Positions 43,601 through 51,005 of a DNA stretch of 63,881 nt are shown piece by piece (the first letter of the stretch is position 1; every line of letters begins with the position of its first letter). The notes below the pieces were generated by a model that worked only from the letters and a program-made list of their open reading frames with translations, ran no database searches and had not been told where the DNA came from. The stretch is from assembly GCF_003863365.1 (NCBI RefSeq), contig NZ_RQXT01000043.1:1-63881 (forward strand), read 5' to 3'. A program made the translations under genes and the position numbers. The stretch is from Mesorhizobium tamadayense. GTDB taxonomy: Bacteria > Pseudomonadota > Alphaproteobacteria > Rhizobiales > Rhizobiaceae.

Positions 43601-43854
43601 TCAACGCGCCGTCGACGCAATGGTGGATTTCGCTGTCCTCGGCGATCGTCTTCGGCCTGTCCTTCGCCACCTTGCTGACGCTGGTGGTGACGCCCTCGAT
43701 GCTGATGGTGTTCACCCGCGCCAAGGTGAAGCCCGGCGCGCGCCGCCACTGGTTGAGCCGCGTGTTCCGTCGCGGCAAGGGCAAGGTATCGACTGAAGAG
43801 CCGACGCCCGATACCGCCGAACCGGAGATCGCCTTCCCGAAAGCCGCGGAATAG
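40681..43854 (+). CDS. RND-family efflux pump, inner-membrane transporter
   Basis: Predicted 1057-residue proton-driven pump with 12 helices and two large periplasmic loops. The N-terminal helix follows MDIVRLAIHNARLTISALMF. The TM4 proton-relay aspartates are in LAVGMLVDDAIIV, and GRASLLIGLAIPSSF and GIGVIALAGVVVNNNIVLID are further family hallmarks. The second helix bundle has the usual Asn-rich TM10 segment. The C-terminal 30 residues are hydrophilic. It forms an operon with the adaptor upstream and ends in a hairpin terminator. No regulator is adjacent, so substrates cannot be guessed. Confidence 0.92.
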   Translation: MDIVRLAIHNARLTISALMFLLVAGWVAYQSTPKEAEPDVPIPMMYVSLIYQGISPEDSERLLLRPMESKLKSLKGLKEMRSAAFQGGGYVLVEFQPQTNLATALQDTRSKVQDAKADLPQAAEEPTVSEVNVSEFPVLVVTLSGDVPERVLTSAARELRDRIEEVPGVLEGSLQGARDDLVEVVIDPVKLSSYGLQLDQVIQGVGASNSLVAAGNLEGSEGKYAVKVPSLIETPEDVASLPVVATPNAVVQAKDVATVRSTFKDAETVTRLDGKPAIAIEVKKRIGANLIDTLNHVREVSDNFIKSMPEGMHVTYTQDKSVFVNQLLGDLQNHVMIAVILVFIVILYALSGRASLLIGLAIPSSFLIGILLLAMMGYTINMIVLFSLILAVGMLVDDAIIVTEFAERRMSEGMPKADAFALAAKRMAGPVIAATMTRIAAFSPLLFWPGIIGDFMKYMPITLIVTLSASMLYALVFAPTLGALFAKAPAHHEDDNRDGWYMALVKQAVRFPITVILLTVGLLVGVGFAYSKYGAGVEFFPNVEPDYGLLYVHARGNLSLAEMDAATKTAENRLLGWPGVKSVYTRVGKTQGGGQDIPEDVVGVIQYEFVDWRERKSANQILSDLRGVMAGIPGVDIEVRVPEAGPPTGKPIQIRLSAADPAGLDDKARAVAARIAKIPNVIDISDGLPPPGVDWALDVDRAKAAQYGISPTSVGTVVQLVTNGLKLSEYRPAGADDAVDIRLRLPEDRRTLSTLDELRVQTSQGSVPISNFVVRKPEPTVGILNRIDGARTVVVQANVSAGAQVAAVQAEVTKAVADMDLGSGIRWKLAGSNEDSAEASAFLGKAFGAAIFLIFLVLLAQFNKFTSVWLVLSCVVMATIGVFLGLLLTGEAFGIVMSGIGVIALAGVVVNNNIVLIDTYDRLREEGWDKMDAVLQTCRERARPVVLTAVSAILGVLPIAFGLGLEIFHHETTINAPSTQWWISLSSAIVFGLSFATLLTLVVTPSMLMVFTRAKVKPGARRHWLSRVFRRGKGKVSTEEPTPDTAEPEIAFPKAAE

Positions 43855-43876
43855 CGCCGGCTTCAACCAGCAAGGT

Positions 43877-43912
43877 AAGGCCGCCTTGGGGGAACAACCA
43901 GGCGGCCTTGCG
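43877..43912 (+). terminator. Terminator hairpin after the RND operon
   Basis: A 10-bp perfect stem (AAGGCCGCCT with AGGCGGCCTT), 23 bp after the pump stop codon. The T-run after the stem is weak. Confidence 0.6.
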
Positions 43913-43954
43913 CATTGTTGATCATGAGGGCATCTCAAGGCGGAGGGCTTCCTC

Positions 43955-44113
43955 ATGACGCTCAGCACCATTCTCGTCATCATTCTGATCCTCATCCTGA
44001 TCGGCGCCGTGCCGGCCTGGCCGCATTCGCGGTCCTGGGGCTATGGTCCCTCGGGGATCGTCGGCGTCATCCTGGTGGTGCTGCTGATCTTGTTGCTGAT
44101 GGGCAGGATCTGA
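43955..44113 (+). CDS. DUF3309 small membrane protein
   Basis: A 52-residue protein too short for routine calling. It has two hydrophobic helices (ILVIILILILIGAVPAW and VGVILVVLLILLLMG) joined by the conserved turn PHSRSWGYGPSG, the DUF3309 signature. Pro, Trp and the SWGYGPSG motif are all present. A Shine-Dalgarno-like GGCGGAGGG lies about 8-10 bp before the ATG. The function of the family is unknown. Confidence 0.85.
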   Translation: MTLSTILVIILILILIGAVPAWPHSRSWGYGPSGIVGVILVVLLILLLMGRI

Positions 44114-44178
44114 CCCAAGACGATTTACGGCCGACCTTTTTTGAGACCTCGGCCGTTTCCATCGTCACGTCCCGGCAA

Positions 44179-45119
44179 TCACGCGGCCTGCTGCGAGGCG
44201 TTCGCGGCGGCAATGTTGATATTCTGCATGGCCTCCTTCACCGCCCGATCGAGCGGCGTGTGCGGTATTTCGCCAATGACCTTTTCGAGCCGCGCCGAGA
44301 CCAGACGATGCGCCTGGAAACGGAGGTAGGACATGGAGACGATCTCGCGCCACATGGCCACGAACGGGCCGCCGGCGCGCAGCACCCACCAGGGCATGAA
44401 GCTGAGCTTCAGCTTGCGCCCCAACGCCTTCTCGGCCGAGGCCTTGATCTCGAGGTCGGTGACGGCATGGCCCGGGAAGTTCAGCGCCTCGTAGAAGCCT
44501 AGCTTGCCCAGATTGCGCGCCAGCCCGACGAAGCCGACGGCGAAGTCCGGCAGGTAAGCCCATTCGTGCACGAGGTCGGCCGGGCCGGGCGCGGTGTAGA
44601 CGCCCGTCTCCATCTTGGCGGCGACGACGAGGTCGAACCAGGAACCGCTGCCGGTGCCGCCGAAGAAGTCGCCGGCCCTCAACAGAATGGTGCGCACGCG
44701 GCCGGCAGCTCTTCCATGGCGCAGCGGATGCGGCCCTTGTCGGTGGTCGGATGGAACGGCGTCTCCTCGGTGATCACCTCAGGCATCGGCGAGCCGTAAT
44801 TATAGACGGTGCCGGGGAAGAGATGCAGCGCGCCGTTCGCGCGGCAGGCTGCCATGACGTTCTCGGCCATCGGCAGGCATTTGCCCCAGTCGGTGTAGAT
44901 CGGGTTCAGGCCGTTGAAGATGATGTCGACCCCTTCCGTCGCACGGATCAGCGACTGGCGGTCCAGCGCGTCGCCGGCGACCGCCGTGGCGACCTTCAGC
45001 TCGGCCGGCACCTTGCCGGTGCGGGTGACGGTGCGGACGTCGAAACCGGCGTCGATGAAGGCCTTGGCGACCACGCGGCCGAGCCGGCCATTGGCGCCCA
45101 GAATTGCGATCTTGGTCAT
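44179..45119 (-). pseudogene. NAD(P)-binding epimerase/reductase, frameshifted
   Basis: The N-terminal part (from ATG 45119, MTKIAILGANGRLGRVVAKA) is an atypical SDR/NmrA-type protein with the GANGRLG nucleotide-binding turn. At about 44697-44712 the frame breaks: after KGRIRCAMEEL the original frame runs into PAACAPFC and stops, while the normal continuation (VRTILLRAGDFFGGTGSGSW to the C-terminus) is in another frame. The pieces join if a small number of bases is missing between AMEEL and VRTILL. The C-terminal part runs to 44179. The gene is divergent from an intact LysR regulator with only about 95 bp between them, the usual layout of a regulator and its target. Confidence 0.8.
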
Positions 45120-45215
45120 TTGTCGTCTCCGTTGCTTGCGTTTGCCCACCCAATTTGGCCTCTCCGTAAACGAATGGAAATTGACTTGTGTTGGCGATCT
45201 GATAGTCAAAAATGA

Positions 45216-46130
45216 ATGAAGGAATTCGACTGGAACCTGATCAAGAGCTTCGTCTCGGTGGCCGAGACCGGCAGCCTGTCGGCTGCGGCGCGCAGGCTGG
45301 CGGCCAGCCAGCCGACGCTCGGCCGCCATATCGCCGAGCTGGAGCAGGCGTTGGGCGTCACACTGTTCCGGCGTGGGCGGCGCGGCTATGAGCTGACGGA
45401 AGCGGGCAGCACGCTTTATGAGCGCGGAAAGGCAGTCAGCGAGCAGGCCAATGCCTTTTCGCTTCTGGCGCTCGGCTCGGTCGAGGCCATCGAGGGTACG
45501 GTGCGCATCGCCGCCAGCGAAGTGGTCGCGGCCTGCGTGCTTCCAGAAATGACGGCGCGCCTTGGCGAGGAGGAACCGGGCTTCGAGGTCGAGATCGTCG
45601 CCTCGAACCAGGTCGAGAACCTGCTGCGCCGCGACGCCGACATCGCCATCCGCATGGTCAGGCCGGCGCAGAACGAGCTGGTGGCGCGCAAGGTCACCGA
45701 CATCGCGCTCTGCATATGTGCTGCAAAATCTTATCTCGACCGGGGCGGTCGCCCGAGTCGGCCGAGCGACCTTGCCGACCACCCTTTGGTTGGTTTCGAC
45801 CGCAGCGACGAGATCATTCGTGGTTTCACCGCCTTCGGCATTCCGGTCAGTCGAAGCAACTTCCGGTTCAGAACCGACAACCAGATCGTGCTGTGGGAAG
45901 CGGTGCGGGCCGGCAACGGCATCGGTATCGGCCAGGAGCCGCTCGCCGATCGCGATCCTCAACTGGAGAAGCTTTTGCCGGAGGTTCCCTTGCCCGTGCT
46001 ACCGGTATGGCTTGCGATGCATCGCGACGTGCGCACCAGCATGCGCATCCGCCGCGTGGCGGATTTCCTGCATGAGGAATTGAAGCGCTATTCCGCCGGC
46101 GCCGGCTCGGCACCGAATTCGGCGCGCTGA
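45216..46130 (+). CDS. LysR-family transcription regulator
   Basis: Predicted 304-residue regulator. The N-terminal winged HTH is MKEFDWNLIKSFVSVAETGS followed by LSAAARRLAASQPTLGRHIA; the effector domain starts near residue 90 (GTVRIAASEVVAACVLPEM). Length and domain order are normal. It is divergent from the frameshifted NAD(P)-binding gene, which is probably its target. Its last 43 bp overlap the convergent MFS gene. The effector is unknown. Confidence 0.9.
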   Translation: MKEFDWNLIKSFVSVAETGSLSAAARRLAASQPTLGRHIAELEQALGVTLFRRGRRGYELTEAGSTLYERGKAVSEQANAFSLLALGSVEAIEGTVRIAASEVVAACVLPEMTARLGEEEPGFEVEIVASNQVENLLRRDADIAIRMVRPAQNELVARKVTDIALCICAAKSYLDRGGRPSRPSDLADHPLVGFDRSDEIIRGFTAFGIPVSRSNFRFRTDNQIVLWEAVRAGNGIGIGQEPLADRDPQLEKLLPEVPLPVLPVWLAMHRDVRTSMRIRRVADFLHEELKRYSAGAGSAPNSAR

Positions 46131-47269
46131 GCAAGGCCGGCCATCAAAAGAACGATGACCAGCAGGCCGGAGAGCGCGATGAAGATCGGGCCGAAGCTGG
46201 AATGCTCGGCGACGAAGCCAATTGCCGAGGGCGCCACCAGGATGCCGGAATAGCCCATGGTGGTGACCACGCTCATGCCAGTGCCCGAGGACATGCCTTC
46301 CTGGTTGCCACCGGCCGAGAACAGGATCGGCACCATATTGGCGATGCCGAAGCCGCAGAAGGCGAAAGCGGCGATCGCGAGCCAGGGGGAGGGCGAGAGG
46401 CCCGCAACCAGCATGCCGGCGGCGGCAACAAGCGCCGAGCCGCGCAGCGTCGCCACCGCGCCGAAGCGGTTGCGCACGCCGTCACCCAGGAAGCGCATCA
46501 GCGCCATCACGCCGGAGAAAGCGGCATAGGCGAGGCCGGCAACGGCAAGGTCGGCGCCGAGCTCCTGGTTGAGGTAGAGAGCCGCCCAGTCGAGCACCGC
46601 GCCCTCGGAGACCATAGTGAGCAGCGCCATCAGGCCGACCAGGTAGACCACCGTGTGCCGGGGCAGCGCGAATTTCTGATGCCCGGCGGTCTGCGGCTTG
46701 CCCTCCGCGACGAGGTAGCTGACGGCGAAGGCGATGACCGCGAAAGCGATTGCCGTCACCACGATCGCATGCGCGAGGTATCCGTAATTCTGGATAGAAT
46801 AGCCGCCAAGCGCGCCGCCGGCGAAGCCGCCGAGACTCCAGAAGCCATGCGAGGACGACATGATCGCGCGGGAGAGCCTTCTTTCCACAACAACGGCATT
46901 GGAATTCATGGCGACGTCCATGCCGCCGATTGAGCCGCCGAAGATGAGCATGGCAATGGCCGCGAGCGGCACGTTGGGCGCCAGCGCCACCACCAGCAGG
47001 CCGAAGCTGCCGCAGAGGCCGAACCAGCGCAGCACGGTGCGCGAGCCGTGTCTGGAAATGAGATGGCCGCACCAGGTCATCGCCAGCACCGCGCCGACAC
47101 CGAACAAAAGGATCAGCAGGCCCAGCGTGAATTTCGAGATGTCCAGCCGGGTGAGGAACACCGGGATCTGCGGCGCCCAACTGCCGGTGAGGAAGCCGTT
47201 GGCAAGGAAAATGCCGGCAACGGCCCAGCGGCCGCGGATCGCGGCTTGCATTGTGGTTTGCGCGCTCAT
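46088..47269 (-). CDS. MFS transporter (YbjJ-like)
   Basis: Predicted 393-residue inner-membrane transporter with 12 helices. It starts GRWAVAGIFLANGFLTGSWA; a MFS motif-A-like loop is GHLISRHGSRTVLRWFG, and GGMDVAMNSNAVVVERR lies at the first-half/second-half junction, as in YbjJ/FucP-like members. The substrate is unknown. The gene converges with the LysR gene and overlaps its end by 43 bp, so the two transcripts are antisense to each other there. Confidence 0.87.
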   Translation of the reverse strand: MSAQTTMQAAIRGRWAVAGIFLANGFLTGSWAPQIPVFLTRLDISKFTLGLLILLFGVGAVLAMTWCGHLISRHGSRTVLRWFGLCGSFGLLVVALAPNVPLAAIAMLIFGGSIGGMDVAMNSNAVVVERRLSRAIMSSSHGFWSLGGFAGGALGGYSIQNYGYLAHAIVVTAIAFAVIAFAVSYLVAEGKPQTAGHQKFALPRHTVVYLVGLMALLTMVSEGAVLDWAALYLNQELGADLAVAGLAYAAFSGVMALMRFLGDGVRNRFGAVATLRGSALVAAAGMLVAGLSPSPWLAIAAFAFCGFGIANMVPILFSAGGNQEGMSSGTGMSVVTTMGYSGILVAPSAIGFVAEHSSFGPIFIALSGLLVIVLLMAGLAQRAEFGAEPAPAE

Positions 47270-47422
47270 TGTCTGAAGTCCGCTACGCCGATCGTTTTGC
47301 GCGGCAAATTAGATCGATTCAATCAGCAGTCAAGAACCGCCTTGTGGAAGCGCTTGGACCGAGAGGCGAGCGACCTGTGAGGAACAGACCCGCTTTAGAG
47401 ATTCACGGAGACACCCCTCCTA

Positions 47423-47610
47423 TCGTCATCCAAAGGCGGAGCAAGGAGCGAAGCGACGCGGCGCAGACCCGAGGATCCATGCCGTGACTTCGAGGTGTCG
47501 CAGCGGTGCAGAATTCTTCTCTGTTGCACCTCCCGGCCGATGTAACGGCATGGATTCTAGGGTCTCCGCGTCGTCGCCGCTGCGCGACTGCTTCGCCCTA
47601 GAATGACGAA
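47423..47610. repeat. MITE-like palindromic element, longest copy
   Basis: A 188-bp element with terminal inverted repeats TCGTCATCC and GAATGACGA, and internal hairpins containing CGGAGCAAGGAGCGAAGCGA and its counterpart. The centre GGTGCAGAATTCTTCTCTGT matches the copy at 33572-33733. It lies in the 372-bp gap between the MFS gene and the DUF1244 gene; the rest of that gap shows nothing more. Confidence 0.82.
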
Positions 47611-47641
47611 GCCGCAGGGCCGGCCACATAAGGCAGTTCGC

Positions 47642-47950
47642 TCAGTGCTCCTTCGGCCGCTTCGCCTCGAACTCGGCCTTCTTGGCATCCGACGCTTCGG
47701 TCTGGTTGAGCGCCTGCCACTCGGCATAGGGCATGCCGTAGATGATCTCGCGCGACTCTTCCTTGGAGAGCCTGACGCCATCGGCCTCGGCGGCCTCGCG
47801 ATACCAATTCGACAGGCAGTTGCGGCAGAAGCCGACGAGGTTCATCAGGTCGATGTTCTGGACGTCGCCGCGCTCGCGCAGATGCTCGACCAGCCGGCGG
47901 AAGGCGGCAGCCTCGAAATCGCGTTTCTGTTCGTCGCTGAGTTCGGTCAT
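47642..47950 (-). CDS. DUF1244 protein
   Basis: Predicted 102-residue soluble protein. The core has the family motif FRRLVEHLRERGDVQNIDLM followed by NLVGFCRNCLSNWYREAAEA, with the two Cys of CRNC, and YGMPYAEWQALNQTEA. Function is not known; the CxxC could bind metal. The charged C-terminus is KKAEFEAKRPKEH. It lies 30 bp after the N-formylglutamate amidohydrolase-like gene on the same strand, so they are probably co-transcribed. Confidence 0.88.
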   Translation of the reverse strand: MTELSDEQKRDFEAAAFRRLVEHLRERGDVQNIDLMNLVGFCRNCLSNWYREAAEADGVRLSKEESREIIYGMPYAEWQALNQTEASDAKKAEFEAKRPKEH

Positions 47951-47980
47951 TGCATGGAGCTCCGTGGGGCTCGGGGCCCG

Positions 47981-48778
47981 TCACACTGGTCCGGTGCGCG
48001 AGCCGAACATCTTCACCTCGTGTATATCGGCACGGCGGTCGATGGCGTCAACGATCGGGGCCAGCCGCTCCACCCACGCCAAAGCGCCGGCGCGGTCGGC
48101 GATCAGGTCCTGACGGATCTCGAGCAGCGCATGGGCATAGCCGTTGACGATGGCGTGGCGGAACATGGTGTCACCGCGCAGCGCGCCGTCATAGGGCTCG
48201 TTGTCGCCGACGACGAGCGCCTTGTCCTCGGCCAGCATGTCGATCAGCGGCCGCGCCACGCGGTCGTCGCGGTCCCACAGGATGCCGACATGCCAGGGGC
48301 GGATGAAGCCTTGCATCGTCGGGGTGAAGGAATGCACCGAGAAGATGAACGGCGCTTTCCCCGAGGCGTGGGCCACTGAAGAAATCATCGCGCCGACGGC
48401 GTCGTGGTAGGGCCGGTAGAAGCGGTCGAGCCGTTTCTCCCGCTCCTCGGCGGCCATAGGATAGTTTCCAGGCACGATGGTGCCGTCATAGAGCTGGCGG
48501 ATCAGCGTCGGGTCATCCTCGCCCCGGTTCGGGTCGATCAAAAGCCGCGAGAAGCCGGCAAGCAAGGCCGGCGCATCGAGCGCCGCCGCCAGCTCGCGCG
48601 TGACCGTCTCGACGCCGATGTCATACGCTATGTGGCGCTCGAATTCCGCCGCAGGCAGGCCGAGGCTGCCATAATCTTCCGGCAGGTCGCGGCGGGCGTG
48701 ATCGGCCAGAAGCACGATGCCTTTCTTGCGGTCGCCCTCGACGATGTCGAAGGGTGCGAAAGCTGTGGATCGGGTCAT
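47981..48778 (-). CDS. N-formylglutamate amidohydrolase-like protein
   Basis: Predicted 265-residue metal-dependent hydrolase of the HutG-type (FGase) family. Conserved pieces are VLLADHARRDLPEDYG, HIAYDIGVETVTRELAAALD, LLIDPNRGEDDPTLI, FYRPYHDAV and IFSVHSFTPTMQG; His and Asp/Glu residues in these are expected metal ligands. The start at 48778 fits the family N-terminus; an in-frame ATG at 49168 would add 130 low-quality residues. No other histidine-degradation gene is nearby, so the actual substrate is open. Confidence 0.85.
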   Translation of the reverse strand: MTRSTAFAPFDIVEGDRKKGIVLLADHARRDLPEDYGSLGLPAAEFERHIAYDIGVETVTRELAAALDAPALLAGFSRLLIDPNRGEDDPTLIRQLYDGTIVPGNYPMAAEEREKRLDRFYRPYHDAVGAMISSVAHASGKAPFIFSVHSFTPTMQGFIRPWHVGILWDRDDRVARPLIDMLAEDKALVVGDNEPYDGALRGDTMFRHAIVNGYAHALLEIRQDLIADRAGALAWVERLAPIVDAIDRRADIHEVKMFGSRTGPV

Positions 48779-49022
48779 CGGCTGAAAATGGTCTGTTCGC
48801 TGGCGTCCGGGCGGGATGGTATCGTCATTCCACGAAGAGGACTGAGGCGCAATGCCGTTGTTTGGCCACGGTTTCTGCAAAAAATCCCGGACGGAACGAC
48901 AACTCGTGCACCGGGGCCTTCTAAATCGATTGGAATTGAACAAAACGGCGCGTTGACATGCGCCCGGAGTTTGCTGAAAAGGGCTTCGAGAGATGCAGAT
49001 GTGGTTTGCGAAGGGATTTAGG

Positions 49023-49511
49023 ATGGGTTTCGCCGGCAGGCTGCGCAAGCGCCTGACCCTGCCGCTCCTGATCTTTGGCGCAGGGCTCAGCTCAATCGCC
49101 GCGACCTCGCCCGCCCGCGCCGACTTCCGCGTCTGCAACGCGACGCAAAATCTGGTCGGCGTCGGCATCGGCTATCGCGCCAAGGCCGGCTGGATCACCG
49201 AAGGCTGGTGGCATATCGAAGGGTCGACCTGCAAAACGCTGATCGAGGGTCCGCTGTCATCGAGGTTTTACTATCTTTATGCAGAAGACGCCGAGCGCGG
49301 CGGGCGTTGGGATGGCCCGATCAACATGTGCGTGGCCGAGAAAGAGTTCAAGATCGCCGGCGTGAATGATTGCGTCGCCCGGGGCTTCCAGCGCGCCGGA
49401 TTTCAGGAATATGACACGGGCGAGCAGGCAAGCTGGATGGTCCAGCTGACCGACGAGCCCGCAACGGGCGGCGCGCCAGCGACCGCCGCTCCGGGAACAA
49501 ACAGTCAATGA
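49023..49511 (+). CDS. DUF1036 exported protein
   Basis: Predicted 162-residue exported protein with a signal peptide (about 1-35, LTLPLLIFGAGLSSIAATSP) and the DUF1036 core FRVCNATQNLVGVGIGYRAK, then WITEGWWHIEGSTCKTLIEG and FYYLYAED. Four Cys in the core suggest two disulfides. An ATG at 48993 in the same frame is an alternative start. The stop overlaps the pyruvate-kinase ATG (ATGA), so the two are translationally coupled although no shared function is obvious. Confidence 0.87.
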   Translation: MGFAGRLRKRLTLPLLIFGAGLSSIAATSPARADFRVCNATQNLVGVGIGYRAKAGWITEGWWHIEGSTCKTLIEGPLSSRFYYLYAEDAERGGRWDGPINMCVAEKEFKIAGVNDCVARGFQRAGFQEYDTGEQASWMVQLTDEPATGGAPATAAPGTNSQ

Positions 49512-50935
49512 GACGTAACCGCAAGGTCAAGATCCTCGCCACCATCGGTCCGGCTTCCTCGTCCGAGGAGATGCTGAAGAAGCTTTTCGAGGCTGGGGCC
49601 GATGTCTTCCGCATCAACATGAGCCATACCGACCACGAGCTGATGCGCACGCTCGTCGGCCGCATCCGCGCCGTCGAGGCCGCCGTCGGCCGGCCGATCG
49701 GCATCCTCGCCGACCTGCAGGGGCCGAAGCTCAGGGTCGGCAAGTTCGCCAACGGCAAGGAAGCGCTGACCGCGGGACAGACCTTCACGCTCGACGACAA
49801 CCCGGAACCCGGCACATCGAAGCGGGTCTACCTGCCTCATCCGGAAATCCTGAGCTCGGTCGAGCCCGGTCACCGTCTTTTGATCGACGACGGCAAGCTG
49901 GAGCTCAAGGCTGTCAAGAGCGACGGCAAGTCGATCACCTGCACGGTCGTCGCCGGCACCACCATTTCCGACAAGAAGGGCGTCAGCCTGCCCGACACCG
50001 ACCTGCCCGTCGGCGCGCTGACCGAGAAGGATCGCAGCGACCTCGACGCGGTGCTGGCGGCAAGCGTCGATTGGGTGGCGCTGTCCTTCGTGCAGCGGCC
50101 GGAGGATCTCGCCGAGGCCCGCAAGATCGCGCGCGGCCGGGCCCTGATCATGGCCAAGATCGAGAAGCCGCAGGCGGTCGCTCGCCTGGCCGAGATCATC
50201 GAGCTTTCCGACGCGCTGATGGTCGCCCGCGGCGATCTCGGTGTCGAAATGCCGCTGGAGGCGGTGCCCGGCATCCAGAAACAGATCACGCGCGCCGCGC
50301 GCCGCGCCGGCAAGCCGGTGGTGGTCGCGACGCAGATGCTGGAGTCGATGATCACAGCACCCGTGCCGACCCGCGCCGAGGTCTCCGACGTGTCGATCGC
50401 CGTCTTCGAGGGCGCGGACGCGATCATGCTTTCGGCCGAATCCGCCGCCGGCGCCTATCCGGTCGAGGCGGTCGCCATGATGAACCGCATCGCCACCAAG
50501 GTGGAAACCGACCCGACCTATGCCGGCATCATCAATGCGCAGCGCTCCGAGCCGGAGGCGACAGGGGCGGACGCGATCTCGCTCGCCGCACGCGAGATCG
50601 CCGAGACGCTGAAATTGTCGGCGATCATCACCTACACCGCCTCCGGCACCACCGGCCTGCGCGCCGCGCGCGAGCGCCCGCAGGTGCCGATCGTGGCGCT
50701 GTCGCCGATCGTCAACACGGCGCGGCGGCTGTCGCTGTTGTGGGGCACGCATTGCGTGGTCTCGGAGGACGCCACCGACCTCGACGACATGGTCGACCGC
50801 GCCTGCCGCATCGCGCTCGATGAAGGTTTCGGCAAGCCCGGCGATCGGGTGATCATCACCGCCGGCGTGCCGCTGCGGACGCCAGGCTCGACCAACATGC
50901 TGCGCATTGCGTATGTCGGGTCGGAGACGCACTGA
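49508..50935 (+). CDS. pykA: Pyruvate kinase
   Basis: Predicted 475-residue glycolytic enzyme converting phosphoenolpyruvate and ADP to pyruvate and ATP. Motifs in order: KILATIGPASSSEEMLKKLF, FRINMSHTDHE, the catalytic Lys and metal site in IMAKIEKPQAV, MVARGDLGVEMPLEAVPGIQ, and ATQMLESMITAPVPTRAEVS. The C-terminal regulatory domain (from about 350) is present. Length is normal for the family. It overlaps the DUF1036 gene by 4 bp and is followed by a hairpin. Confidence 0.96.
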   Translation: MRRNRKVKILATIGPASSSEEMLKKLFEAGADVFRINMSHTDHELMRTLVGRIRAVEAAVGRPIGILADLQGPKLRVGKFANGKEALTAGQTFTLDDNPEPGTSKRVYLPHPEILSSVEPGHRLLIDDGKLELKAVKSDGKSITCTVVAGTTISDKKGVSLPDTDLPVGALTEKDRSDLDAVLAASVDWVALSFVQRPEDLAEARKIARGRALIMAKIEKPQAVARLAEIIELSDALMVARGDLGVEMPLEAVPGIQKQITRAARRAGKPVVVATQMLESMITAPVPTRAEVSDVSIAVFEGADAIMLSAESAAGAYPVEAVAMMNRIATKVETDPTYAGIINAQRSEPEATGADAISLAAREIAETLKLSAIITYTASGTTGLRAARERPQVPIVALSPIVNTARRLSLLWGTHCVVSEDATDLDDMVDRACRIALDEGFGKPGDRVIITAGVPLRTPGSTNMLRIAYVGSETH

Positions 50936-50946
50936 GGGTATGCCGA

Positions 50947-50978
50947 GATTCAGGTGAGGCCGGCCTGACCTGAATTTC
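50947..50978 (+). terminator. Probable terminator of pykA
   Basis: Stem GATTCAGGT with ACCTGAATT around a self-complementary GGCCGGCC loop, 12 bp after the stop codon. The following T-run is short (TTTC), so strength is uncertain. Confidence 0.5.
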
Positions 50979-51005
50979 AGCCCACCCTAAGGTGCGTTTT
51001 TGAAC

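Noticed and set aside
43891..43916. GGAAC-N19-TT resembling an EcfG promoter before the DUF3309 gene
   Set aside because: GGAAC lies in the loop of the RND-operon terminator hairpin, and the -10 part lacks CGTT. Chance is more likely.
44679..45962. One long minus-strand frame upstream-extended through the LysR gene
   Set aside because: The part beyond 45119 is antisense to an intact LysR gene. The true start is MTKIAILGANGRLG at 45119.
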